Positions 1 to 7,154 of a stretch of DNA of 64,000 nucleotides are shown here, piece by piece. Under the pieces are notes generated by a model. It saw nothing but the letters and a program-made list of their open reading frames with translations. It was not told where the DNA came from and did not search any database. The stretch's first letter is position 1, and each line of letters begins with the position of its first letter. The DNA comes from Streptomyces sp. SID13726 (GTDB lineage: Bacteria > Actinomycetota > Actinomycetes > Streptomycetales > Streptomycetaceae): NCBI RefSeq assembly GCF_010548375.1, contig NZ_JAAGLY010000012.1, positions 186,001 through 250,000 on the forward strand, read 5' to 3'. The position numbers and the translations under genes are program-made.

Positions 1-47
1 TCGTACGGTCTTCCGCGGGTCCGGTGTGTGGTTGCCGGGCCCGCGGT

Positions 48-1430
48 TCAGAAGCCGCCGCCCCCGAAGTCGCCCCCACCGCCACCGCCGAAGTCCCCTC
101 CGCCCCCGCCGAAGTCGCCCCCGCCCCCGAAATCACCGAAGTCCCCGGAGTCGAAGTCCGAGCCCGACAGGTCGCCGCCGGTGAAGTCGCCGTAGCCGGA
201 GCCGTAGTCGGCCGCGTAGGCAGGGGTGGACATCATGCCGCCGAGGACCGTGCCGAGGAGGAGGCCCGGGAGGATGCCGCCGCCGAAGTAGCCCCCGGCC
301 CAGGGACCGTAGGCCGGGCCCGCGTCCCAGTAGGGGCGGCGGCCCTGGTCGGTGTCGACCTCGCGCATGACCGGGTCGCGGCCGTCGGCGAGGCGGGTCG
401 CGTCGGCCGCGCAGACCGGGACCTCGCGCGGGGCGCCGCCGGGCGGGGTCCAGGCGGCGTCGGTGACGGAGGGGCCGTGGCGTGGATCGAAGAAGCAGGG
501 GACCCGGCGCTCCGGGAGCGGGCGGCCCTCACGGCGGGCGGCCAGCTGGGCGAGGGAGAAGCGGCCGTCCTCAAGAGCCTGGGTGACGGCCCGGACGTCC
601 TCCGGTCTCGTGGCCGCCGCCATGAGCGACTTCGCCTGTTCGTAGGCGTCCAGCGCGCGCTCGTAGTCCGCACGCATCGCGTCGTCGGCGCCGGCCTCCG
701 CCGGGTGGAAGTCCAGCCGGTCCAGTTCCTCGCCGAACGCCGTGATGTCCTCGTCCACCACCACCCGCAGCTTCTCCAGCGCGGCCCGCTGCTCCTCCGC
801 GTGCCGTCGGCGGTTGCGCCGCACCAGCGTGTACGCGCCCGCGCCGCCCGCGACCAGCACCGCGCCGACCGTGATCAGCGCCGTGCCCGACACCCCGCCC
901 CCGTCGTCCGACGTGCTCCACGTGGACGGCGCCGAGCCGCCCATGTTGGTCACCGCGGCGGCGGTGAAATCGGTCAGCTGGGCCCGGGTGTCCTCGCCCC
1001 GGACGGTGGTTACGAGGTTCCGTACGGCCGCGCGCGGCAGCACCGAGGAGTCGGCGCGGGCGTCGAAGGCGTCGCCGAGGCGGACCGCGTACAGGCCCGT
1101 GACGCCGGTCGCGGTGCGCAGCTTCGTGAACAGGTCCTGCTTCGGGTAGTCGGCCGGCAGCACCGCCACGAACAGCGGCTTGTCCGCCTTCGCGATCCGG
1201 TCGGCCAAGGCGTCCGCGTCCTTCGCGGACAGCTGGGCCGCGGCGGCCGGATCGACGTAGACCGGGCTCTTGCGCAGGGCCTGGCCGATCGCCGAGACGC
1301 TGGTGACACCGGGCGCGGCGGAGACAGGCGGGGCACCCGCCGCCAGGACGGCCAGCGCCGCGACCACCAGGGCGAACAGCAGCCCTGGAAGACTTCGGGT
1401 CCGTACGGCGGCCTGTGCGCTGCCCTTCAT
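48..1430 (-). CDS. Gly-rich secreted/membrane protein, possibly TPM-like
   Basis: A 460-residue protein. It starts with a signal or anchor segment (residues about 12-38, LLFALVVAALAVLAAG). An extracytoplasmic region follows that resembles the TPM-type fold of Streptomyces membrane proteins. Near residues 180-203 there is a clear membrane segment (ALITVGAVLVAGGAGAYTLV), followed by a basic RRNRRRH stop-transfer and a charged, helical cytoplasmic stretch. The C-terminus holds another hydrophobic patch (GGILPGLLLGTVLGGMMS) and a tail of repeated DFGGGG units ending in GGGGF. Such Gly-rich tails occur in YgcG/DUF2207-like proteins, but function is unknown here. ATG at 1430 follows a short GAGG. 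The family name is tentative; the reading frame is secure from codon bias and signal peptide. Confidence 0.75.
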   Translation of the reverse strand: MKGSAQAAVRTRSLPGLLFALVVAALAVLAAGAPPVSAAPGVTSVSAIGQALRKSPVYVDPAAAAQLSAKDADALADRIAKADKPLFVAVLPADYPKQDLFTKLRTATGVTGLYAVRLGDAFDARADSSVLPRAAVRNLVTTVRGEDTRAQLTDFTAAAVTNMGGSAPSTWSTSDDGGGVSGTALITVGAVLVAGGAGAYTLVRRNRRRHAEEQRAALEKLRVVVDEDITAFGEELDRLDFHPAEAGADDAMRADYERALDAYEQAKSLMAAATRPEDVRAVTQALEDGRFSLAQLAARREGRPLPERRVPCFFDPRHGPSVTDAAWTPPGGAPREVPVCAADATRLADGRDPVMREVDTDQGRRPYWDAGPAYGPWAGGYFGGGILPGLLLGTVLGGMMSTPAYAADYGSGYGDFTGGDLSGSDFDSGDFGDFGGGGDFGGGGGDFGGGGGGDFGGGGF

Positions 1431-1467
1431 ACCTCGACGCTACCCGAAGCCTCCCAAAAGCCGCCTC

Positions 1468-1857
1468 TCAGTTCACCCGGCACCCCTTGAACTCACACCA
1501 GACGACCTTGCCCGGTTCCCGCTCCCTGACGCCCCAGTCGTCGGCCAGCGCGGCGACGAGGAGCAGACCCCGGCCGTTCTCGGAGTCGGGATCGGCGTCC
1601 GGGATGCGGAGTTCACCGGGGCCGCTGTCGTGGACCTCGACACGGAGGACTCCGTCGGCGGTGAGGTCCAGGACGAGCCGGAAGCAGCGGTTGGGCGGGA
1701 CGCCGTGGAGGAGGGCGTTGGTGGCGAGTTCACTCACGCAGAGCAGGACGTCGTCCTGACGGTGGGTCATCCGCCAGTCGGCGAAAGTCACGCGTGTGAA
1801 GTCGCGGGCGACGGCGACCGACCTGCGGTCTCGGGGGTAGAGGGCGATGCGGTTCAC
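1468..1857 (-). CDS. HATPase-domain protein, anti-sigma-factor-like
   Basis: A 129-residue single-domain GHKL ATPase of the RsbW/SpoIIAB-like class common in Streptomyces. The N-box is visible as ELATNALLHG and the G-boxes as HDSGPGELRIP and GRGLLLVAALADDWG. Such proteins bind ATP and usually act as serine kinases or anti-sigma factors, but many Streptomyces copies have no known partner. The gene is divergent from an XRE regulator followed by DUF397. This is the ATPase / regulator / DUF397 layout of abaA- and whiJ-type loci, so it probably works with them. The GTG start at 1857 has no clear ribosome binding site. A perfect palindrome lies about 40 bases upstream. Confidence 0.85.
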   Translation of the reverse strand: MNRIALYPRDRRSVAVARDFTRVTFADWRMTHRQDDVLLCVSELATNALLHGVPPNRCFRLVLDLTADGVLRVEVHDSGPGELRIPDADPDSENGRGLLLVAALADDWGVREREPGKVVWCEFKGCRVN

Positions 1858-1866
1858 GGGGTGAAT

Positions 1867-1881
1867 GTCACAGGGGGTGAC
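1867..1881. promoter_or_regulatory. Small palindrome with BldD-like half-site spacing
   Basis: The sequence GTCACAGGGGGTGAC has perfect 5-base arms. The outer TCAC and GTGA half-sites are five bases apart, as in the BldD consensus TnACnC(A/T)GnGTnA, but the central C(A/T)G core is not matched. It lies just upstream of the ATPase start. Assignment to BldD is weak; another dimeric regulator is equally possible. Confidence 0.3.
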
Positions 1882-1896
1882 TATCGTGGGGCAGTG

Positions 1897-1931
1897 AGTG
1901 AGGTCGTAGTTCTGATTACTACGACCTCACT
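1897..1931. promoter_or_regulatory. Perfect 14-bp inverted repeat, probable operator
   Basis: The left arm AGTGAGGTCGTAGT (1897-1910) and right arm ACTACGACCTCACT (1918-1931) are exact reverse complements, separated by TCTGATT. It lies between the divergent ATPase and XRE genes and starts 40 bases upstream of the ATPase start codon. A symmetrical site of this quality between two divergent genes, one encoding a DNA-binding protein, is most simply an operator for that protein. A hairpin in RNA is the alternative. Confidence 0.7.
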
Positions 1932-1969
1932 ACGAGGGCTGCGCGTATGCACGGGGGAAGAGGTCGACC

Positions 1970-2776
1970 ATGGCGAAGAAGGTCGGGGCATGGCAGGCGG
2001 TCGGTGCGCTCCTGGCGCACTATCGGAAACTCGGCGGTCTCACACAGGAGCAGTTCGCGGAACTGGCGAACATCCACGTCGACACGGTGGGATCGATTGA
2101 ACAGGGGAGGCTGGCGCTTCAGCCGGATCGGGCGGATCAGTTCGACGAACTGCTGGAAACCAAGGGTTCGTTGACGTTACTCGTGGAGCGGATGCCGGTG
2201 CGGGAGAAGGTGGTGCAGTTCGCGCAGTCGTTGGTGGACCACGAGCAGGAGGCGCTGAGCGTCTTGTCGTACGAGAGTCTGGCGGTGCCCGGACTGCTTC
2301 AGACACAGGATTACTGCCGTGCCGTTTTCGACTATCGGTATCCGGCGATCGGCACGGAGACTGCCGAGCAATGGGTAAGCGCCCGCATGGAACGGCAGTT
2401 GGTACTGCAACGGGAACGGCCTCCTGTGTGCCACTTCGTTCTGGAGGAGAGCATCCTCCAGCGGCCCGTCGGCGGTCCGGAGGTGATGCGGGAACAGTTC
2501 CGCCGGATCTTGGAGTACACCGAGCCCATCCACATGAGCTTTCAGATCATGCCCACGTCCGTGGCACCACACGCAGGGCTCGGCGGGCCCATGGTGCTGC
2601 TGGTGACGCCTCATCACGATCGTCTGGCCTACCTGGAAGTGCAGAGCGCCAGCTTCCTCGTTGAGGATCCCAACGAGGTCAGCGACTATGAACTGAAGTA
2701 TGGAATGCTGCGGTCACAGGCCCTCTCACCGGATGAGAGCGTGCGCCTCGTGCACAGATTGCTAGGAGACCGATGA
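1970..2776 (+). CDS. XRE-family regulator with DUF5753-type domain, WhiJ-like
   Basis: A 268-residue protein. Residues 12-50 form an XRE helix-turn-helix (LTQEQFAELANIHVDTVGSI, then EQGRLAL). The remainder matches the DUF5753-type domain typical of Streptomyces regulators (YESLAVPGLLQTQDYCRAVF). It overlaps the downstream DUF397 gene by ATGA, so the two are translationally coupled. In WhiJ/AbaA-type systems, XRE proteins pair with small DUF397 partners and influence development and antibiotic production. Leu70 is encoded by TTA (2177-2179), the rare codon read by the bldA tRNA, so translation is probably delayed to late growth. GC content here is lower than in neighbouring genes. The ATG at 1970 is preceded by GGGGGAAGAGG. 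Confidence 0.9.
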   Translation: MAKKVGAWQAVGALLAHYRKLGGLTQEQFAELANIHVDTVGSIEQGRLALQPDRADQFDELLETKGSLTLLVERMPVREKVVQFAQSLVDHEQEALSVLSYESLAVPGLLQTQDYCRAVFDYRYPAIGTETAEQWVSARMERQLVLQRERPPVCHFVLEESILQRPVGGPEVMREQFRRILEYTEPIHMSFQIMPTSVAPHAGLGGPMVLLVTPHHDRLAYLEVQSASFLVEDPNEVSDYELKYGMLRSQALSPDESVRLVHRLLGDR

Positions 2777-3024
2777 GCACCGCACTTCAGTGGTTCAAGT
2801 CCAGCTACAGCAGCAGCGAGGGCGGCAACTGCATCGAGGTCGCCCACACCTGGCGCAAGTCCAGCTACAGCGGCAGCGAAGGCGGCGACTGCATCGAGGT
2901 CTCCGCCCACCCCGTCGCCATCCACGTCCGCGACTCCAAGGCCACCGGCCCCAACTTCACCGTCTCCCCCGGTACTTGGTCCGCTTTCCTCGGGCTCGCC
3001 CGCGATCACGCGTCCAACGTGTAG
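2773..3024 (+). CDS. DUF397 protein with internal duplication
   Basis: An 83-residue DUF397 protein. The family usually has one copy of the W-x-K-S-S-Y-S-G-x-E-G-x-x-C-V/I-E-V block followed by a V-R-D-S-K block. Here the first block occurs twice in tandem: WFKSSYSSSEGGNCIEV, then WRKSSYSGSEGGDCIEV, with VRDSKATGP following once. The DNA units (2791-2850 and 2851-2910) are nearly identical 60-mers, pointing to a recent in-frame duplication. DUF397 proteins are thought to act with their upstream XRE partner. The ATG overlaps the stop of the XRE gene. The 3' end overlaps the convergent PQQ-repeat gene by 19 bases. Confidence 0.9.
   Translation: MSTALQWFKSSYSSSEGGNCIEVAHTWRKSSYSGSEGGDCIEVSAHPVAIHVRDSKATGPNFTVSPGTWSAFLGLARDHASNV
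2791..2910 (+). repeat. Tandem 60-bp in-frame duplication inside DUF397 gene
   Basis: Two adjacent 60-base units (2791-2850 and 2851-2910) share long identical runs such as AAGTCCAGCTACAGC and TGCATCGAGGTC and differ at only a few positions. They keep the reading frame and add 20 residues. Confidence 0.9.
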
Positions 3025-3899
3025 ACGCACCCGTTCTCGCAGGCCACATGGACGAGGCCCGCGGCCACCACTAGGGACACCGTGCCGTCGGACAGCGCGG
3101 GCGCGGAGCGGATGTCGCTGTCGGCGGCGGCACGCCAACGCTCTTCGCCGGTGGCCGCGTTCAGGGCGTACAGGTGGGAGTCGCCGGCGACGTAGAGGGT
3201 GTCGCCCTGGATCGCCGGGGTGGCCCTGAAGTCGGAGCGGGCCTGCTGGGGCCGGACCGACCAGCGCTGCTCGCCGGTGCCGGCGTCCAGGGCGTGGACC
3301 TCGGGGCGCACGCCTCCGCCCAGGTACAGGGTGCCGTCGTGGACCAGGGGCGTGCCCGTCGAGTGGGCGGAGGTCGGCCGCTGCCAGTGGACGGCGCCCG
3401 TGGCCGGGTCGAGGGCCCAGACGGTCGACCGGTCGTCGACGGCGTAGAGCGTGCCGTCGGCCAGTACGGGTCCCGCGAGGTTCACGCCCGGGCGCCGGTA
3501 TCTCACCCGCCGCCTGCGCTGTCCGGTGGCCGCGTCGAAGGTGCTGAGGTGGCGGCCGCCGTCGACGTGGTGGACCAGGCCGTCCGCGACGGCGGGCGGT
3601 GTCAGCGAGACCGAGGTGGTCCGCCTGCGCCAGCGGACCCGGCCGTCGGCGGTGTCGAGGGCGAAGAACCTGAACCCGCCGTATCGGCCCTCGCCCGCGA
3701 GGTGGACGGTGTCACCGGACACCGTGGGTGAACTGAGCCGTCCCACATCGCCGTTGTGCCACCGGTGGGTCCCGTCGGCCGCGTCGAAGGCCCAGGTACC
3801 GAGGCCCACGGCGTACACGGTCCCGTCGTGGACGTACGGCGCCGAACCGATCGGGCCGACCCACGCCCACCAGCGCACGGTTCTGGTTCGTGTCCTCAT
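3006..3899 (-). CDS. PQQ-like beta-propeller repeat protein
   Basis: A 297-residue protein made of repeated PQQ/BamB-type blades with the pattern G-x-x-Y-A-x-D-x-x-T-G-x-x-x-W. Visible blades include YALNAATGEERWRAA, VHALDAGTGEQRWSV, VWALDPATGAVHWQRP and FFALDTADGRVRWRR. There is no signal peptide, so it is probably cytoplasmic, unlike the secreted PD40 propellers further right. The ATG at 3899 is preferred over the upstream GTG (3932) because GGAGGGG lies directly before it. The substrate and role are unknown; this fold is usually a scaffold or ligand-binding domain. It converges on the DUF397 gene with a 19-base overlap. Confidence 0.8.
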   Translation of the reverse strand: MRTRTRTVRWWAWVGPIGSAPYVHDGTVYAVGLGTWAFDAADGTHRWHNGDVGRLSSPTVSGDTVHLAGEGRYGGFRFFALDTADGRVRWRRRTTSVSLTPPAVADGLVHHVDGGRHLSTFDAATGQRRRRVRYRRPGVNLAGPVLADGTLYAVDDRSTVWALDPATGAVHWQRPTSAHSTGTPLVHDGTLYLGGGVRPEVHALDAGTGEQRWSVRPQQARSDFRATPAIQGDTLYVAGDSHLYALNAATGEERWRAAADSDIRSAPALSDGTVSLVVAAGLVHVACENGCVYTLDA

Positions 3900-3979
3900 C
3901 CGAGCCCCCTCCGTCAGCCTGTTCCGGTACACCGCGGCGGGAGCCCGCGCCGAACGCGGACCCCCGCCCGAGCGACGGA

Positions 3980-5584
3980 CTACTCCGCGGGTTCCACCCC
4001 GGCCCGCAGCAGCCCGTAGGCGTAGGCGTCCTCAAGTGCCTGCCAGGACGCGGCGATCACGTTCTCCGCGACGCCGACCGTCGACCACTCGCCCGCCCCG
4101 TCCGACGTGGAGATGAGGACCCGGGTCGTGGACTCCGTGCCGTGCACGCCCTCCAGGATGCGGACCTTGTAGTCGACGAGGTCGAGCTTGGCGAGCTGGG
4201 GGTAGATCTTCTCCAGGGCCACGCGCAGGGCGCGGTCGAGGGCGTTGACGGGGCCGTTGCCCTCCGCGGTGGCGACGATCCGCTCGCCCTTGGCGAAGAG
4301 CTTGACCGTGGCCTCGTTGGCGTGGGTGCCGTCGGGGCGGTCCTCGACGATCGCGCGCCAGGACTCGACGGAGAAGTACCTCAGCGGCTTGCCCTCGACC
4401 TCACCGCGCAGCAGCAGTTCGAAGGAGGCGTCGGCGGCCTCGTACGTGTAGCCCCGGAGCTCGCGCTCCTTCACCCGCTCGACGACCCGGCCGACCAGCT
4501 CGCGGTCGCCGCCCAGGTCCACGCCCAGTTCCTTGCCCTTGAGCTCGATCGAGGCACGGCCCGCCATGTCGGAGACCAGCATCCGCATGGTGTTGCCGAC
4601 CTGCTCGGGGTCGATGTGCTGGTACAGGTCCGGGTCGACCTTGATGGCGGAGGCGTGCAGGCCGGCCTTGTGGGCGAAGGCGGAGACGCCGACGTAGGGC
4701 TGGTGGGTGGAGGGGGTGAGATTGACGACCTCGGCGATGGCGTGGGAGATCCGCGTCATCTCGCGCAGCTTGCCCTCGGGCAGGACCTTCTTGCCGTACT
4801 TCAGCTCCAGGGCCGCCACCACCGGGAACAGGTTGGCGTTGCCGACCCGCTCGCCGTAGCCGTTCGCCGTGCACTGGACGTGGGTCGCGCCCGCGTCCAC
4901 GGCGGCCAGGGTGTTGGCGACCGCGCAGCCCGTGTCGTCCTGGGTGTGGATGCCGAGCCGGGCGCCGGTGTCGGCGAGGACCGTGGCGACGACCGCCTGG
5001 ATCTGGGCCGGGAGCATCCCGCCGTTGGTGTCGCAGAGGATGACGACGGAGGCGCCGGCCTCGTGGGCGGCCCGTACGACGGCCTTCGCGTACTCGGCGT
5101 TGGCGCGGTAGCCGTCGAAGAAGTGCTCGCAGTCGACGAAGACCCGGCGGCCCTGCTCCTTGAGGAAGGAGACCGTGTCGCGGACCATCTCCAGGTTCTC
5201 GTCCAGGGTCGTCCTGAGCGCCAGCTCGACGTGCCGGTCGTGCGACTTGGCGACCAGGGTGATCACCTCGGCGCCGGAGTCCAGGAGCGCCTTGACCTGC
5301 GGGTCCTCGGAGGCCTTCGCTCCAGCCCGGCGGGTCGCGCCGAACGCCACCAGCTGGGCGTGCTTGAAGTCGATCTCCTGCCGGGCGCGGGCGAAGAACT
5401 CGGTGTCCCGCGGGTTGGCGCCGGGCCAGCCGCCCTCGATGAAGCCCACGCCGAAGTCGTCCAGGTGCCGTGCGATGGCCAGCTTGTCCGCGACGGTGAG
5501 GTTGATGCCCTCCCGCTGGGCGCCGTCGCGCAGGGTGGTGTCGAAGACGTGGAACTGATCGTCGAGCTCGCTGGTTGCGGTCAT
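3980..5584 (-). CDS. cimA: Citramalate synthase
   Basis: A 534-residue protein of the HMGL/LeuA family. The N-terminal TIM barrel begins FHVFDTTLRDGAQREG (catalytic Arg and Asp, metal site), with FIEGGWPGANPRDTEFF and HTQDDTGCAVANTLAAVDAG (metal-binding His region). An isopropylmalate-synthase-type C-terminal regulatory domain follows. The GGWPGANPRD signature and length fit the CimA group, which joins pyruvate and acetyl-CoA to citramalate, the entry to threonine-independent isoleucine synthesis; LeuB and the leucine isomerase then give 2-ketobutyrate. The ATG at 5584 is preferred to upstream starts because AGGAG precedes it and homology begins there. A leader with a hairpin lies upstream. 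Confidence 0.9.
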   Translation of the reverse strand: MTATSELDDQFHVFDTTLRDGAQREGINLTVADKLAIARHLDDFGVGFIEGGWPGANPRDTEFFARARQEIDFKHAQLVAFGATRRAGAKASEDPQVKALLDSGAEVITLVAKSHDRHVELALRTTLDENLEMVRDTVSFLKEQGRRVFVDCEHFFDGYRANAEYAKAVVRAAHEAGASVVILCDTNGGMLPAQIQAVVATVLADTGARLGIHTQDDTGCAVANTLAAVDAGATHVQCTANGYGERVGNANLFPVVAALELKYGKKVLPEGKLREMTRISHAIAEVVNLTPSTHQPYVGVSAFAHKAGLHASAIKVDPDLYQHIDPEQVGNTMRMLVSDMAGRASIELKGKELGVDLGGDRELVGRVVERVKERELRGYTYEAADASFELLLRGEVEGKPLRYFSVESWRAIVEDRPDGTHANEATVKLFAKGERIVATAEGNGPVNALDRALRVALEKIYPQLAKLDLVDYKVRILEGVHGTESTTRVLISTSDGAGEWSTVGVAENVIAASWQALEDAYAYGLLRAGVEPAE

Positions 5585-5690
5585 GGTCAAGGCTCCTGAG
5601 GATTGGATCTCGGTCGTACCGGAATGACCGGCTCCACCGCCCCCACATACTCCCTCGCGCTCTCGCCTCCGGCTGCGGGTGGGCCAGAAA

Positions 5691-5719
5691 AGCGAAAAAC
5701 CCCTCGCGGGTGCGAGAGG
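5691..5719 (-). terminator. Attenuator-type hairpin in the cimA leader
   Basis: Read on the minus strand, CCTCTCGC-ACCC-GCGAGGGG forms an 8-pair stem with one G-U pair, followed immediately by TTTTTCGCTTTT. This is an intrinsic terminator placed about 105 bases before the cimA start. It ends in GCGAGGGGTTTTT, as the ilvB attenuator ends in CGAGGGGTTTTTT. It therefore looks like a regulated leader terminator rather than an operon end. Confidence 0.65.
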
Positions 5720-5774
5720 TCTGCGCGCGGGTCGAGGACGACGGTGTCCGCCCGTACCTGGTCGTACGTGGCGG

Positions 5775-5810
5775 TCACTGCGGACCGGCGCGCCTGCTGC
5801 CAATAATCAT
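5775..5810 (-). CDS. Candidate cimA leader peptide with two Ile codons
   Basis: A short frame, ATG ATT ATT ..., encodes MIIGSRRAGPQ and ends 55 bases before the attenuator hairpin. Both Ile codons are ATT, which is rare in this GC-rich genome, and isoleucine is the end product of the pathway started by CimA. No good ribosome binding site precedes the ATG, so it could be translated from a leaderless transcript or not at all. A longer overlapping frame (5587-5841) also crosses the hairpin. Confidence 0.4.
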   Translation of the reverse strand: MIIGSRRAGPQ

Positions 5811-5821
5811 GGCGAACGAGA

Positions 5822-5852
5822 GCACGGGGGCAGTCTGGCACAACCCCCGTGC
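5822..5852 (-). terminator. Hairpin after the PD40 operon
   Basis: The arms GCACGGGGG (5822-5830) and CCCCCGTGC (5844-5852) pair exactly around a 13-base loop, beginning 32 bases beyond the stop of the last PD40 gene. There is no strong T-run, as is common in Streptomyces. Confidence 0.6.
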
Positions 5853-5883
5853 CTCGCTCACGGTTGTCTCAGGATTCGGTCGA

Positions 5884-7128
5884 TCACTTCAGGTGACGGA
5901 CGAACACATGGGTAGTGAAGTCGGTCTGCCCGGCGTCCTCGGGCACCAGGTCGTTGGACCAGCTGCTGAAGGCGACCGTACGGCCGTCCCGGTCGACCAC
6001 CGGGAAGTTCGCGGCGTTGTCGGCGGCCGGGCCGCCCTCGACCGAGGGGCTGGCGAGCACCGTGCGTCCGGTCCGCAGGTCGCGGACGTACACCTGGTAG
6101 GGGTGGTCCGGGTCCGCGGCGGCGACGTAGACGAGGTGCCGGCTGTCGGCGCTCAGCCCCGGGTACACGGTGGAGCCCGTCGGGGCGGCCGCGTCGATCC
6201 GGCGCACCTGTCCCGTCCGCAGGTCCCGCACGAAGACGTTGTGCCCCTTGTTGGTGTCGTCCGGGGTCAGCTGTGAGTCGAGCGAGTTGAAGACCATGTA
6301 CCGGCCGTCCGCGCTGACCTGCGGGAACTCGGTCTGCGCGTCGGAGACCTTGCCGTCGGGCGCCTTGTCGGCCTGGATCAGCCCGCCGGTGCGCACGTCA
6401 CGGACGTACGCGTCGCTCCAGTCGCCCGAGGTGGGGTACGGCACGAAGAACTGGTAGCCGATCCGGTTGCCGTCCGCGCTGATGGTCGGGTGGGCGGCCG
6501 AGGACTTCCGCGCCCCCTCCCCCGGCACCTGGCTGACGCGGACCCGCTCCCCGGTGACGCGGTCGAGGCGGTAGATCCGGGTCCAGCGGTCACCCTCGGG
6601 TCCGTCGAAGCCGGTCTGCGCGGAGGAGAAGGCGAGGTAGCGGCCGTCGGCGCTGAGCACGGGCTCGCCGGACGCCGTGTAGCCCGCCCCGGGGTCGACG
6701 GCGTCGTCGATCCGCTGGACGGCGCCGGTCTTGAGGTCCTTGACCCAGACGTGGTTGTCGGCGGTGTCGTAGGTGGGGTTGACGGTGAACGCCAGATACC
6801 GGCCGTTCGCGCTCAGGGACGCGTCCAGCACCTTGCCGTCCCCGGCGGTGCTCGCCAGGCGTGTGGTGCCGGTCCTCAGGTCGCGCACGAAGGCGTCGGC
6901 GGTGCCGTCGGTGTCGCCCGCGACGAGGTTGTCGGCCGCGGAGACGAAGGCCACGTGGCGGCCGTCCGCGCTCAGGGACGGTCCGCCTGCGGAGGCGTTG
7001 CCCTCCGTGCCGTCCGGAGCCACGCTCACCTTCTCGGTGGACGGGGCCCCGGGCCCGGCGCTCGCCGTGGGTGCGGTGAGCGCCACGGCGGCGACGGCGA
7101 GCGCCACCAGGAGTTTCTTGCGGTGCAT
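5884..7128 (-). CDS. Secreted PD40 beta-propeller protein
   Basis: A 414-residue exported protein. The signal peptide is MHRKKLLVALAVAAVALTAP with a TASA cleavage site. The mature protein consists of TolB/WD40-like PD40 blades, each with a G-R-x-V/L-A-F core, for example LSADGRHVAFVSAADNLVAG, followed by DAFVRDLRTG. It is the last gene of a three-gene operon, with stop and start overlapping as ATGA if the upstream ATG at 7158 is used. The ATG at 7128 is preferred because GGGGGAAG precedes it and it puts the basic n-region at the N-terminus. It ends in the shared motif AFSSWSNDLVPEDAG...THVFVRHLK. No catalytic residues are evident; ligand or partner unknown. Confidence 0.85.
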   Translation of the reverse strand: MHRKKLLVALAVAAVALTAPTASAGPGAPSTEKVSVAPDGTEGNASAGGPSLSADGRHVAFVSAADNLVAGDTDGTADAFVRDLRTGTTRLASTAGDGKVLDASLSANGRYLAFTVNPTYDTADNHVWVKDLKTGAVQRIDDAVDPGAGYTASGEPVLSADGRYLAFSSAQTGFDGPEGDRWTRIYRLDRVTGERVRVSQVPGEGARKSSAAHPTISADGNRIGYQFFVPYPTSGDWSDAYVRDVRTGGLIQADKAPDGKVSDAQTEFPQVSADGRYMVFNSLDSQLTPDDTNKGHNVFVRDLRTGQVRRIDAAAPTGSTVYPGLSADSRHLVYVAAADPDHPYQVYVRDLRTGRTVLASPSVEGGPAADNAANFPVVDRDGRTVAFSSWSNDLVPEDAGQTDFTTHVFVRHLK

Positions 7129-7154
7129 GGTTCTTCCCCCGTGATCGGTTGTTG

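Noticed and set aside
24..1490. Plus-strand frame at the left edge
   Set aside because: It is the complement of the Gly-rich membrane protein; the minus strand has the signal peptide and membrane helices.
5587..5841. 84-codon minus-strand frame just upstream of cimA
   Set aside because: It overlaps the attenuator hairpin and ends just before cimA, with no recognisable domain and no ribosome binding site. It may be translated as a leader, but not as a stable protein.
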